A DNA stretch of 9,228 bases from Rhodothermales bacterium (GCA_030833605.1 JAURGV010000080.1:1-9228), one strand, 5' to 3'. Positions 1-5,302 are shown, counted from the stretch's first letter. Notes: generated by a model from the sequence alone, not told the origin. Translations and numbers: made by a program.

Positions 1-531
1 AAAATCAACGCTGCTGGAGTTATGCCGATCATCTTCGCGCAGTCCATTATGTTCGTCCCAGCAACGTTTGCTACCCTATTTCCAGAAAGCGTGTTCATGC
101 AGCAAATGGGCGTATTTTTTACCGATATCTCTTCATGGGGATATTCGGCGATATTCTTTACGATCTGTGTGTTCTTTACGTACTTCTATACAGCCATTGC
201 GGTTAATCCAAAAGAAATGGCTGACACGATGAAACGCCAGGGAGGATTTATCCCTGGTATTCGCCCGGGTAAACAGACGAGCGAGTTCATCGACAATATT
301 TTGACCCGTATTACCTTGCCTGGATCCATCTTCTTGGGATTGATCGCCATTTTGCCTGCATTCGCAATCAAGTTTGGCGTCACCTACGGATTTGCACAGT
401 TCTTTGGTGGTACGAGTTTGTTGATCCTTGTTGGGGTAACGTTAGATACCCTGCAGCAGGTGGAAAGCCACTTGTTGATGCGTCATTACGATGGATTTAT
501 GAAGTCCGGTCGTATTAAAGGACGTCGATAA
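1..531 (+). CDS. secY: Protein translocase subunit SecY, 3' part (start outside the window)
   Basis: This is the C-terminal 176 residues of SecY, the pore-forming membrane subunit of the SecYEG channel that exports unfolded proteins with SecA. The reading frame is open from base 1, and the first residues KINAAGVMPIIFAQS match the conserved SecY segment entering TM7. Three further hydrophobic segments follow, around SAIFFTICVFFTYFYTAIAV, LPGSIFLGLIAILPAFAI and GGTSLLILVGVTLDTLQQ (TM8-TM10). The cytoplasmic loop GGFIPGIRPGKQT (Arg codon at 262-264) corresponds to the C5 loop that contacts SecA and the ribosome, with its essential arginine. The protein ends in a basic tail, GRIKGRR, as is usual. 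The stop is 11 bp before map, so the genes are probably cotranscribed. adk, which sits between secY and map in Bacillus, is absent here. The identity is secure; only the N-terminal part is missing, because of the window edge. Confidence 0.98.
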   Translation, partial: KINAAGVMPIIFAQSIMFVPATFATLFPESVFMQQMGVFFTDISSWGYSAIFFTICVFFTYFYTAIAVNPKEMADTMKRQGGFIPGIRPGKQTSEFIDNILTRITLPGSIFLGLIAILPAFAIKFGVTYGFAQFFGGTSLLILVGVTLDTLQQVESHLLMRHYDGFMKSGRIKGRR

Positions 532-542
532 GTTTTAGCCCG

Positions 543-1364
543 ATGATCCATCTAAAAACAGAAAAAGAGATTGAAAGCCTGCGTGCTTCTGCCGATTTGG
601 TAGGAAGAACGTTGGGTGCAGTAGCAGCCGCGGTTGCTCCTGGGATCTCAACTCTGGAATTGGATCAGATCGCAGAATCTTATATCCGAGACAACGGAGC
701 TACCCCTGCATTTAAGGGGTATCGGGTGGGGAGGGAAGTTTTTCCTTCCACGCTTTGCACCTCAGTCAACGATGAAGTTGTTCATGGAATCCCCAGTAAC
801 ACGGTCCTAAAAGACGGTGATATTGTTTCTGTGGATTGTGGCGTGTTGTTAAACGGCTACTACGGTGATAGTGCGTTCACTTTCCCAGTAGGAACCATTT
901 CTGATGACACAAAACAGTTGTTAGCCACTACGTACGATTCATTGATGCTAGCCATTGGCCAAGCAACAACTGGAAAGAGGCTCGGAGATATCGGAGCGGC
1001 TGTTCAGGAATTGTGCGAAGAAAGAGGTTACGGGGTAGTTAAGGATTTAGTGGGACACGGCATTGGTCGTCACCTACATGAGGATCCTCAAGTACCAAAT
1101 TACGGTCGTTCTGGTAGCGGTCGGAAATTGAAATCAGGTCTCGTTATTTGTATCGAGCCTATGATCAATTTCGGAACGGCCCACGTTAGGACTGAGGGGG
1201 ACGGTTGGACGGTGAAAACTGCCGATGGTCAACCTTCCGCACATTACGAACACATGATCGTTGTACGACCAGGTGAAGCCGAAGTCATAACAACTTTTCA
1301 ATACATCGAGAATGTGCTCGAAGTATTGCCTTATAAACAGAACGCTGAAGTAGCTCATGGCTAA
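543..1364 (+). CDS. map: Type I methionine aminopeptidase
   Basis: Map removes the initiator methionine from nascent proteins after deformylation, when the second residue is small. The 273-residue protein has the pita-bread fold signature without the N-terminal zinc-finger extension seen in some homologues. All five metal ligands are visible: Asp98 (SVDCG), Asp109 (YYGDSAF), His172 (GHGIGRHLHE), Glu205 (CIEPM) and Glu236 (YEHM). The substrate-contacting His81 (VVHGIP) and His179 are also present. E. coli Map is about 264 residues; the difference is a short C-terminal tail after the final strand (IENVLEVLPYK onward). The ATG at 543 gives a full-length N-terminus (MIHLKTEKEIESLR), and no Shine-Dalgarno sequence precedes it. 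The last 8 bp overlap the start of infA, a sign of translational coupling. The partner enzyme, peptide deformylase, is encoded at the other end of the window. Confidence 0.98.
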   Translation: MIHLKTEKEIESLRASADLVGRTLGAVAAAVAPGISTLELDQIAESYIRDNGATPAFKGYRVGREVFPSTLCTSVNDEVVHGIPSNTVLKDGDIVSVDCGVLLNGYYGDSAFTFPVGTISDDTKQLLATTYDSLMLAIGQATTGKRLGDIGAAVQELCEERGYGVVKDLVGHGIGRHLHEDPQVPNYGRSGSGRKLKSGLVICIEPMINFGTAHVRTEGDGWTVKTADGQPSAHYEHMIVVRPGEAEVITTFQYIENVLEVLPYKQNAEVAHG

Positions 1365-1575
1365 GCAAAAATCTATTGAACAAGACGGCGAAGTGATTGA
1401 AGCACTTCCCAACGCCCAGTTTCGAGTCCGCCTTGAAAACGGACACGAAATACTCGGACTACTTTCCGGAAAGATGAGGATGTATTTCATCAAGATTCTC
1501 CCGGGAGACCGAGTAAAAGTCGAACTGTCTCCTTACGACTTGTCGAAAGGTAGAATAGTTTACAGATACAAATAA
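1357..1575 (+). CDS. infA: Translation initiation factor IF-1
   Basis: IF-1 binds the A site of the 30S subunit during initiation and works with IF-2 and IF-3 to secure correct start selection. The product is 72 residues, exactly the E. coli length, and forms a single OB-fold (S1-like) domain. Conserved stretches include IEQDGEVIEALPNAQFRV, LENGHEILGLLSGKMR and the C-terminal VELSPYDLSKGRIVYRYK. The ATG lies inside map: the shared sequence ATGGCTAA carries the infA start and the map stop, in different frames. With no Shine-Dalgarno sequence upstream, coupling to map translation is the likely route of initiation (inference). A 108-bp spacer with a stem-loop follows before rpmJ. Confidence 0.98.
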   Translation: MAKQKSIEQDGEVIEALPNAQFRVRLENGHEILGLLSGKMRMYFIKILPGDRVKVELSPYDLSKGRIVYRYK

Positions 1576-1643
1576 GCTTCACAATAACGTCAAGAACCTA
1601 ACGGAACTACCGGCGTAATTGATAGGCTGAAACCAAAAATGAT

Positions 1644-1663
1644 CTGACCGCTTCTGGCGGCAG
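1644..1663 (+). promoter_or_regulatory. Stem-loop in the infA-rpmJ spacer
   Basis: CTG (1644-1646), a bulged A (1647) and CCGC (1648-1651) pair with GCGG (1657-1660) and CAG (1661-1663) around a TTCTG loop. This is a seven-pair stem with one bulged adenine, 20 nt upstream of the rpmJ start codon. There is no T-run after it, so it is not an intrinsic terminator. A role in mRNA processing or ribosomal protein binding is possible but unproven; the rest of the 108-bp spacer shows nothing clear. Confidence 0.4.
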
Positions 1664-1683
1664 GCAAAAGAACACCACTTGAC

Positions 1684-1800
1684 ATGAAAGTTCGTGCCAG
1701 TGTCAAAAAACGCAGCTCCGACGACAAAATTGTTCGTCGCAAAGGCCGCGTTTATGTGATCAATAAGAAGAACCCGAAACACAAACAGCGCCAGGGATAA
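1684..1800 (+). CDS. rpmJ: 50S ribosomal protein L36 (bL36), cysteine-free form
   Basis: L36 is the smallest large-subunit protein and packs against 23S rRNA near the base of the L7/L12 stalk region. The 38-residue product starts MKVRASVKKRSSDDK and ends NKKNPKHKQRQG, matching the family at both ends. The usual zinc ribbon has three cysteines and one histidine. Here the cysteine positions carry Ser, Asp and Lys/Asn, and only the histidine near the C-terminus remains, so this is the zinc-independent (C-minus) form. The ATG at 1684 is the only sensible start, and no Shine-Dalgarno sequence precedes it. The gene sits in its conserved place between infA and rpsM, 40 bp before rpsM. The identity is certain from both sequence and position. 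Confidence 0.97.
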   Translation: MKVRASVKKRSSDDKIVRRKGRVYVINKKNPKHKQRQG

Positions 1801-1840
1801 GGCTTAACGCTTTATTCATGGCACTTTAGCTGCTGATATC

Positions 1841-2221
1841 ATGCCTCGAATCGCAGGACAAGATTTAAATACGAAGAAGCGAGGAGAAATCGCTTTGACG
1901 GCAATTTTCGGAATCGGTCGCGCACGCGCGATTGAGATTCTGACCCGACTGGACATTGATCCAAACGAGAAGCCTGAAAACTGGACGGACGAACAAACCC
2001 GTGCCATTCGCAAGCTTATCGAGGATGAATATCCGGTTGAAGGTACACTGCGTACGGAAGTGCAGCTTAACATCAAGCGATTGATGGATATTGGTTGTTA
2101 CCGGGGTCTTCGACACCGTCGTGGGTTACCAGTTCGCGGACAGCGGACTCAGACCAACGCACGTACCCGTAAGGGTAAGAAGAAAACGGTTGCAGGTAAA
2201 AAAGCTGCTCCACGTAAGTAA
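1841..2221 (+). CDS. rpsM: 30S ribosomal protein S13 (uS13)
   Basis: S13 lies in the head of the small subunit, contacts the P-site tRNA and forms bridges to the large subunit. The 126-residue product begins MPRIAGQDLNTKKRGEIAL, followed by the helix-two-turn-helix region AIFGIGRARAIEIL. The conserved 16S rRNA-binding signature YRGLRHRRGLPVRGQRTQ is at residues 87-104, and the C-terminal tail is strongly basic (TRKGKKKTVAGKKAAPRK) and reaches toward P-site tRNA in known ribosomes. The length is a little above the E. coli protein (118) because of this tail. The start at 1841 gives the canonical N-terminus; the upstream ATG at 1818 runs into a stop after three codons. No Shine-Dalgarno sequence is present. 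The gene follows rpmJ and precedes rpsK, as in most alpha operons. Confidence 0.98.
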   Translation: MPRIAGQDLNTKKRGEIALTAIFGIGRARAIEILTRLDIDPNEKPENWTDEQTRAIRKLIEDEYPVEGTLRTEVQLNIKRLMDIGCYRGLRHRRGLPVRGQRTQTNARTRKGKKKTVAGKKAAPRK

Positions 2222-2234
2222 TACATAGTTCCAT

Positions 2235-2257
2235 CTTCCGTTCACGGTGAACGGAAG
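2235..2257 (+). promoter_or_regulatory. Perfect 11-bp inverted repeat between rpsM and rpsK
   Basis: The arms CTTCCGTTCAC (2235-2245) and GTGAACGGAAG (2247-2257) are exact reverse complements around a single G. In RNA this would be a hairpin of about ten pairs closed by a three-base loop. The downstream sequence TACTTTAATC is not a terminator-like T-run, and the genes after it are essential parts of the same operon, so full termination is unlikely. It may be a processing, pausing or stability element. The right arm ends 23 nt before the rpsK start. Confidence 0.7.
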
Positions 2258-2280
2258 TACTTTAATCATCCCAACGAACA

Positions 2281-2679
2281 ATGGCAAAGAGACAACGGGG
2301 AGGCGCACGTACACGTAAAAAGAACGTGGTGATTGAGCAGAACGGTCAAGCTCACATCAAAGCCACATTCAATAACGTGCAGGTGACGCTGACAGACCAG
2401 TACGGGAATACGATTTCCTGGGCCAGTTCAGGTAAAATGGGTTTTAAAGGTAGCCGTAAGAATACTCCTTACGCTGCCCAGGTTGCTGCTTCAGCTGCCG
2501 GTAAAGAAGCTCATGATCTTGGACTACGCCGTGTGGAAGTTTTCGTAAAAGGTCCCGGTTCTGGACGTGAGTCTGCTATTCGTGCACTTTCAAACATTGG
2601 TTTGGAAATCGCTACGATTCGCGACGTCACTCCTGTTCCCCACAATGGCTGCCGGCCCCCTAAACGTCGCCGCGTCTGA
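2281..2679 (+). CDS. rpsK: 30S ribosomal protein S11 (uS11)
   Basis: S11 sits on the platform of the small subunit beside the E-site mRNA path and binds 16S rRNA with S6, S18 and S21. The product is 132 residues (E. coli 129) and has the family hallmarks: a basic N-terminus (MAKRQRGGARTRKKNVV), HIKATFNNVQVTLTDQYGN at 25-43, GKMGFKGSRKNTPYAAQ at 51-67, the VKGPGSGRESAIRAL loop, and the C-terminus DVTPVPHNGCRPPKRRRV. The Asn-Gly pair at 122-123 corresponds to the site where E. coli S11 carries an isoaspartate (family knowledge, not visible in DNA). The ATG at 2281 is preceded by no Shine-Dalgarno sequence; a perfect hairpin lies shortly upstream. The 136-bp spacer to rpsD is the longest inside the operon. 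Confidence 0.98.
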   Translation: MAKRQRGGARTRKKNVVIEQNGQAHIKATFNNVQVTLTDQYGNTISWASSGKMGFKGSRKNTPYAAQVAASAAGKEAHDLGLRRVEVFVKGPGSGRESAIRALSNIGLEIATIRDVTPVPHNGCRPPKRRRV

Positions 2680-2701
2680 CGCGTCCGATGGATATGGTTG
2701 A

Positions 2702-2724
2702 CGAGACGATTTCAAATCGTGTCG
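2702..2724 (+). promoter_or_regulatory. First stem-loop in the rpsD leader
   Basis: CGAGACGATTT (2702-2712) and AAATCGTGTCG (2714-2724) pair around a single C, with one G/G mismatch in an otherwise complementary 11-base arm. No T-run follows. It lies in the 136-bp spacer between rpsK and rpsD, upstream of a second hairpin. With that second element it could form a structured leader for rpsD; S4 is a known autoregulator in other bacteria, but the link here is inference. Confidence 0.55.
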
Positions 2725-2757
2725 AATAGCATATCACAGGGAATAATAGGTCCGGCT

Positions 2758-2780
2758 ATGTGGCGCGGAAAAGCGCCCAT
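2758..2780 (+). promoter_or_regulatory. Second stem-loop in the rpsD leader
   Basis: ATG (2758-2760), a bulged T (2761) and GGCGC (2762-2766) pair with GCGCC (2773-2777) and CAT (2778-2780) around a GGAAAA loop. It ends 35 nt before the rpsD start codon. The ATG inside the stem opens only a ten-codon frame ending at 2790, which is unlikely to be a real gene. The purine-rich loop and bulged base resemble protein- or RNA-contact sites in general, but no specific family is recognised. Confidence 0.5.
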
Positions 2781-2800
2781 ACGTTTGTAATACTCCAAAC

Positions 2801-2806
2801 GAGAGG
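2801..2806 (+). promoter_or_regulatory. Shine-Dalgarno-like site before rpsD
   Basis: GAGAGG lies 9 nt upstream of the rpsD ATG at 2816, a spacing that suits pairing with the 3' end of 16S rRNA. It is the only convincing such site before a gene in this window; the starts of map, infA, rpmJ, rpsM, rpsK, rpoA, rplQ, the rel gene, the HU gene and def lack one, and ruvX has only a generic purine-rich stretch. GAGA (2801-2804) could also pair with TCTC (2809-2812), hiding the site in a small hairpin. Confidence 0.45.
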
Positions 2807-2815
2807 TATCTCACT

Positions 2816-3418
2816 ATGGCCCGATATAGAGGCCCCAAACAGAAGATTGCACGCCGCTTTAAGGAAGCAATCTTCGGCCCGAGCAAAGCGCTCGAAAGAA
2901 AACCCCATCCTCCGGGGCAGCATGGCAGAAACCGCCGTGCTAAAGAGAGCGAATATTCTGTACAGCTTAAAGAAAAGCAGAAAGCTAAGTATACCTATGG
3001 TGTACTAGAGCGTCAGTTTAGAAACCTGTTTGAAAAAGCAGCTCGCAAAAAAGGTGTAACGGGAGAAAACTTACTGAAGTTTTTGGAAGCCCGTTTAGAC
3101 AACACCGTTTTCCGTTTAGGATTTGCGCGCACTCGCCGTCAGGCACGCCAGTTGGTCAATCACGGTCACGTGATGGTTAATGGTAGAGTTGTGGACATTC
3201 CTTCCGCCCAGTTGAAAGCAGGTGACATTATTGGCCTTCGACCAAAAAGTCGCAACCTGGAGATTGTTGGCGAATCATTGGGACGCTCCCGCAAGGGCTA
3301 CCCATGGTTGGATGTTGACCGCAATCTCGCCCAGGGCAAATTCCTGGATTACCCCAATCGTGAAGACATCCCAGAGAATATCAAAGAGCAGCTCATCGTT
3401 GAGCTTTACTCGAAGTAA
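2816..3418 (+). CDS. rpsD: 30S ribosomal protein S4 (uS4), cysteine-free form
   Basis: S4 is a primary 16S rRNA binder that nucleates assembly of the 30S body; in several bacteria it also represses its own operon and takes part in antitermination. The product is 200 residues, close to the E. coli length (206). The N-terminal part (MARYRGPKQKIARRFKEAIF) and the PHPPGQHGRNRR stretch are typical. The S4 RNA-binding domain runs from about residue 92 to 155, with LDNTVFRLGFARTRRQARQL and NHGHVMVNGRVVDIPS. No cysteines are present, so this is the zinc-free variant. The ATG at 2816 gives the canonical MARYRG start; the in-frame alternative region upstream is spacer. It is the only gene here with a plausible Shine-Dalgarno site, and it has a long structured leader, both suggestive of separate translational control (inference). 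Confidence 0.98.
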   Translation: MARYRGPKQKIARRFKEAIFGPSKALERKPHPPGQHGRNRRAKESEYSVQLKEKQKAKYTYGVLERQFRNLFEKAARKKGVTGENLLKFLEARLDNTVFRLGFARTRRQARQLVNHGHVMVNGRVVDIPSAQLKAGDIIGLRPKSRNLEIVGESLGRSRKGYPWLDVDRNLAQGKFLDYPNREDIPENIKEQLIVELYSK

Positions 3419-3442
3419 TTCTCCTGGAGATTCTTTCACCGT

Positions 3443-3473
3443 GTTCGTTATGTGATTTGCAGCACTTACGAAC
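3443..3473 (+). promoter_or_regulatory. Imperfect stem-loop in the rpsD-rpoA spacer
   Basis: GTTCGT (3443-3448) pairs with ACGAAC (3468-3473), and GTG (3452-3454) with CAC (3463-3465), with a small internal loop between them and an apical loop of eight bases. The pyrimidine-rich TCTTTTC follows directly (3474-3480), which is weakly terminator-like. Partial attenuation before rpoA is possible, but full termination would be unexpected. A short odd palindrome (TCTCC-T-GGAGA, 3420-3430) lies just after the rpsD stop. Confidence 0.4.
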
Positions 3474-3506
3474 TCTTTTCAATCACCTTGCATAGATCAA
3501 GCTGAT

Positions 3507-4490
3507 ATGAGCACTTATTCGATTCAAATGCCTGACGGAGTTGATGTAGAAGAAACTACAGAAACCTACGGACGGTTTGTTATTCAACCGCTTGAACGCG
3601 GTTTCGGGGTTACTATTGGGAATGCGCTTCGTCGCGTTCTACTGTCTTCGTTGCAGGGAGTAGCCATTACCGCCATTAAGATTGATGGCGTTCAGCATGA
3701 GTTTTCTACGATCGACGGCGTCTCTGAAGATGTCGCTGATATTATCCTAAACCTTAAAGGCGTTCGCTTCCGGGCAAACGAAGGGGCAGACGGTAATATT
3801 CACTTTATCGTAAAAGGTCCAGGAAGCTGGACTGGCAAAAACATTGCTGATGCGACGAGCGACTACGAAGTTCTAAATCCAGAGCATCACATTGCCACCG
3901 TTTCGAAAGGAACATCATTCTCTGTTGAATTGAGAATGGCACGTGGACGTGGATACGTTCCTGGAGATGAAAACAAACGTGCTGATGACCCAATTGGAGT
4001 TGTTGCCATGGATGCCATCTTCACGCCGATTAAAAATGTTCGTTACACAATTAATCAAACCCGTGTGGGTGAGAAAATTGATTACGAAGCATTGGCAATG
4101 GAAGTAAACACGGATGGCTCTATTCTTCCTGAAGATGCATTAGCATCTGCGGCTCAGATCCTACGGGATCACGTGAACCTATTCATCAAAATGGATAGCG
4201 AACCACAGCCGACAGAAGAAGAGAAAGAAGTGGATGCAGAAGTTCAACGCGTTCGTGAACTGCTTTCGCAGTCAGTAGACGAATTGGACCTATCCGTTCG
4301 CGCTCATAACTGCCTAAAAGCAGCTAACATCAAAACGATCGGCGATTTGGTTCGTCGCGATGAATCTGAGATGCTGAAGTTTCGCAACTTCGGTCGCAAA
4401 TCACTCCAGGAGTTGATGCAGGTTATCGTTGAGCGTAATCTTCAATTTGGAATGGACGTTGATCGCTTCTTACTAGACGCGAAAAACTGA
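3507..4490 (+). CDS. rpoA: DNA-directed RNA polymerase subunit alpha
   Basis: RpoA dimerises to start RNA polymerase assembly, and its C-terminal domain contacts UP elements and activators. The product is 327 residues (E. coli 329). The N-terminal assembly domain spans about residues 20-230 and contains GRFVIQPLERGFGVTIGNAL and LRRVLLSSLQGVAITAIKID. A short acidic linker (PTEEEKEVDAEV) follows. The C-terminal domain (about 252-320) has helix-hairpin-helix features: LSVRAHNCLKAANIKTIGDL, then FRNFGRKSLQELM. Arg265, Asn268 and Lys298 align with the E. coli DNA-binding residues, so UP-element binding is likely kept. The start at 3507 gives the usual short N-terminal arm. The gene is bounded by hairpin-bearing spacers of 88 bp upstream and 39 bp downstream, and no Shine-Dalgarno sequence is visible. 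Confidence 0.99.
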   Translation: MSTYSIQMPDGVDVEETTETYGRFVIQPLERGFGVTIGNALRRVLLSSLQGVAITAIKIDGVQHEFSTIDGVSEDVADIILNLKGVRFRANEGADGNIHFIVKGPGSWTGKNIADATSDYEVLNPEHHIATVSKGTSFSVELRMARGRGYVPGDENKRADDPIGVVAMDAIFTPIKNVRYTINQTRVGEKIDYEALAMEVNTDGSILPEDALASAAQILRDHVNLFIKMDSEPQPTEEEKEVDAEVQRVRELLSQSVDELDLSVRAHNCLKAANIKTIGDLVRRDESEMLKFRNFGRKSLQELMQVIVERNLQFGMDVDRFLLDAKN

Positions 4491-4493
4491 TCC

Positions 4494-4514
4494 TTCGTCC
4501 AGCTTTTGGACGAA
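4494..4514 (+). promoter_or_regulatory. Perfect 8-bp stem-loop between rpoA and rplQ
   Basis: TTCGTCCA (4494-4501) and TGGACGAA (4507-4514) are exact reverse complements around a GCTTT loop. The stem begins 3 nt after the rpoA stop and ends 15 nt before the rplQ start, filling most of the 39-bp gap. There is no T-run after it, so it is not a terminator. A processing or stability element between the two genes is the simplest reading. Confidence 0.6.
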
Positions 4515-4529
4515 CAACAGAAATAGACG

Positions 4530-5195
4530 ATGAGACACCAGAAAAAAGGATTTAAACTCGGACGTACGAGTGCCCACCGTAAGGCGACACTACAGTCGTT
4601 GTCCAATGCTCTAATTCTCCACAAGAGAATTACGACGACAATTACGAAGGCAAAAGCGTTGCGTATGTTCGTTGAGCCTATTATTAATAGAGCCAAAGAA
4701 GATTCAATGCTGAATCGACGCCAGGCATTCCGCTACCTACAGGACAAGGAATCCATCAAAGAATTGTTCGGAGATATTGCTACAAAAATCTCTGATCGTC
4801 CAGGTGGATATACTCGGATTATTAAGCTAGGTCAGCGTGCCGGTGATAGTACAGAGATGGCTATCATTGAATTGGTCGACTACAACGACATTAAGCCAGA
4901 TGGTTCAAGCACCGGATCGGCTAAAAAAACGCGTAGAGCGGGTCGTCGTAAGAAATCAACAGGCGAAGCAGCAGCTACCGTTGCAGCTCCAGCAGCATCC
5001 GCAACTACGGAAGACGTAGTGGACGCCGTTGTAATGGAAGAAGTTGTTTCTGAAGCCGAAGTGGTTGAAGAAGCACCTACTGCTGAAGTAGTTGAAGAAG
5101 CTCCTGTTGCCGAAGCCGCTACTGAAGGCGATGCTTCAGAAGCAGATGCTGACGCTGAAGCTGAAGCAGGCGACGAAGAAGAAAAAACCGCTTAA
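4530..5195 (+). CDS. rplQ: 50S ribosomal protein L17 (bL17) with long acidic C-terminal tail
   Basis: L17 binds 23S rRNA on the solvent side of the large subunit near the exit tunnel. The first 120 or so residues are a normal L17: MRHQKKGFKLGRTSAHRKAT, then LILHKRITTTITKAKALR, and PGGYTRIIKLGQRAGDSTEM with IELVDYN near the domain end. E. coli L17 is 127 residues, but this protein has 221. The extra 95-100 residues start with a basic patch (KKTRRAGRRKK, 132-142), pass through an Ala/Thr-rich stretch, and end in a highly acidic, Ala/Val-rich tail: residues 161-221 hold 24 Asp/Glu and one Lys. The tail includes a 9-residue tandem repeat (AEVVEEAPT). L17 tails are common in Bacteroidota-like lineages; their function is not known to me. 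The reading frame is intact, and a strong terminator follows. Confidence 0.97.
   Translation: MRHQKKGFKLGRTSAHRKATLQSLSNALILHKRITTTITKAKALRMFVEPIINRAKEDSMLNRRQAFRYLQDKESIKELFGDIATKISDRPGGYTRIIKLGQRAGDSTEMAIIELVDYNDIKPDGSSTGSAKKTRRAGRRKKSTGEAAATVAAPAASATTEDVVDAVVMEEVVSEAEVVEEAPTAEVVEEAPVAEAATEGDASEADADAEAEAGDEEEKTA
5055..5135 (+). repeat. 27-bp tandem repeat inside rplQ, about three units
   Basis: Units at 5055-5081 and 5082-5108 match at 22 of 27 bases and encode AEVVEEAPT and AEVVEEAPV. A third, degenerate unit (5109-5135) encodes AEAATEGDA. Most of the differences between the first two units are silent third-position changes, so the peptide repeat appears to be kept at the protein level. 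The units stay in frame, so copy-number change would only lengthen or shorten the acidic tail. Confidence 0.75.
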
Positions 5196-5225
5196 GGTTT
5201 ACTTTCTTCTTTACAAGAGATGAGG

Positions 5226-5247
5226 CCATTCGTTTCCGAACGAATGG
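5226..5247 (+). other. Hairpin before the rplQ terminator
   Basis: CCATTCGTT (5226-5234) and AACGAATGG (5239-5247) are exact reverse complements around a TCCG tetraloop, giving a nine-pair stem. It begins 30 nt after the rplQ stop and abuts the terminator stem. It has no T-run of its own, so it may stabilise the mRNA 3' end or assist termination rather than terminate by itself. Confidence 0.65.
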
Positions 5248-5249
5248 GG

Positions 5250-5302
5250 AGAGGCGGGCGCCAAGCGATTTTCAATCGCTAAGCGCCCGCCTCTTTTTAT
5301 TT
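5250..5302 (+). terminator. Intrinsic terminator of the ribosomal protein operon
   Basis: GAGGCGGGCGC (5251-5261) pairs exactly with GCGCCCGCCTC (5283-5293), and A5250 can pair with T5294. Above an internal loop of CAA/TAA, a second helix GCGATT (5265-5270) pairs with AATCGC (5274-5279), closed by TTC. The GC-rich base is followed at once by TTTTTATTT (5294-5302). This is a strong rho-independent terminator on the + strand, placed about 55 nt after rplQ. There is no T-run on the other side, so it is not bidirectional. Confidence 0.93.

Noticed and set aside
1134..1493. Reverse-strand open frame of 119 codons across the end of map and infA
   Set aside because: It lies antisense to two clear conserved genes, has no recognisable motif and fits as a shadow of their codon use. 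Other reverse-strand frames in rpsM, rplQ, the rel gene, ruvX and def were rejected for the same reason.
2671..2683. CGCGTC-T-GACGCG palindrome across the rpsK stop codon
   Set aside because: The right half includes the stop codon and the left half codes for the conserved basic RRV end of S11, so part of the symmetry is forced by coding; with a one-base centre only a four-pair stem would form.
2780..2787. TACGTTTG, an exact match to the Bacteroidota -7 promoter consensus TAnnTTTG, upstream of rpsD
   Set aside because: There is no TTTG-type -33 element at the expected distance upstream, and the 8-mer overlaps the edge of a hairpin. One short match is not enough for a promoter call.
2758..2790. 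Ten-codon reading frame ATG...TAA in the rpsD leader as a regulatory leader peptide
   Set aside because: There is no ribosome binding signal and no codon pattern such as a run of one amino acid, and its ATG is inside a stem; it is most simply part of the hairpin.
2760..3008. Forward frame of 82 codons overlapping the rpsD start
   Set aside because: It is out of frame with rpsD, which has the canonical S4 protein from 2816, and its product has a low-complexity, frame-shifted look with no family features.
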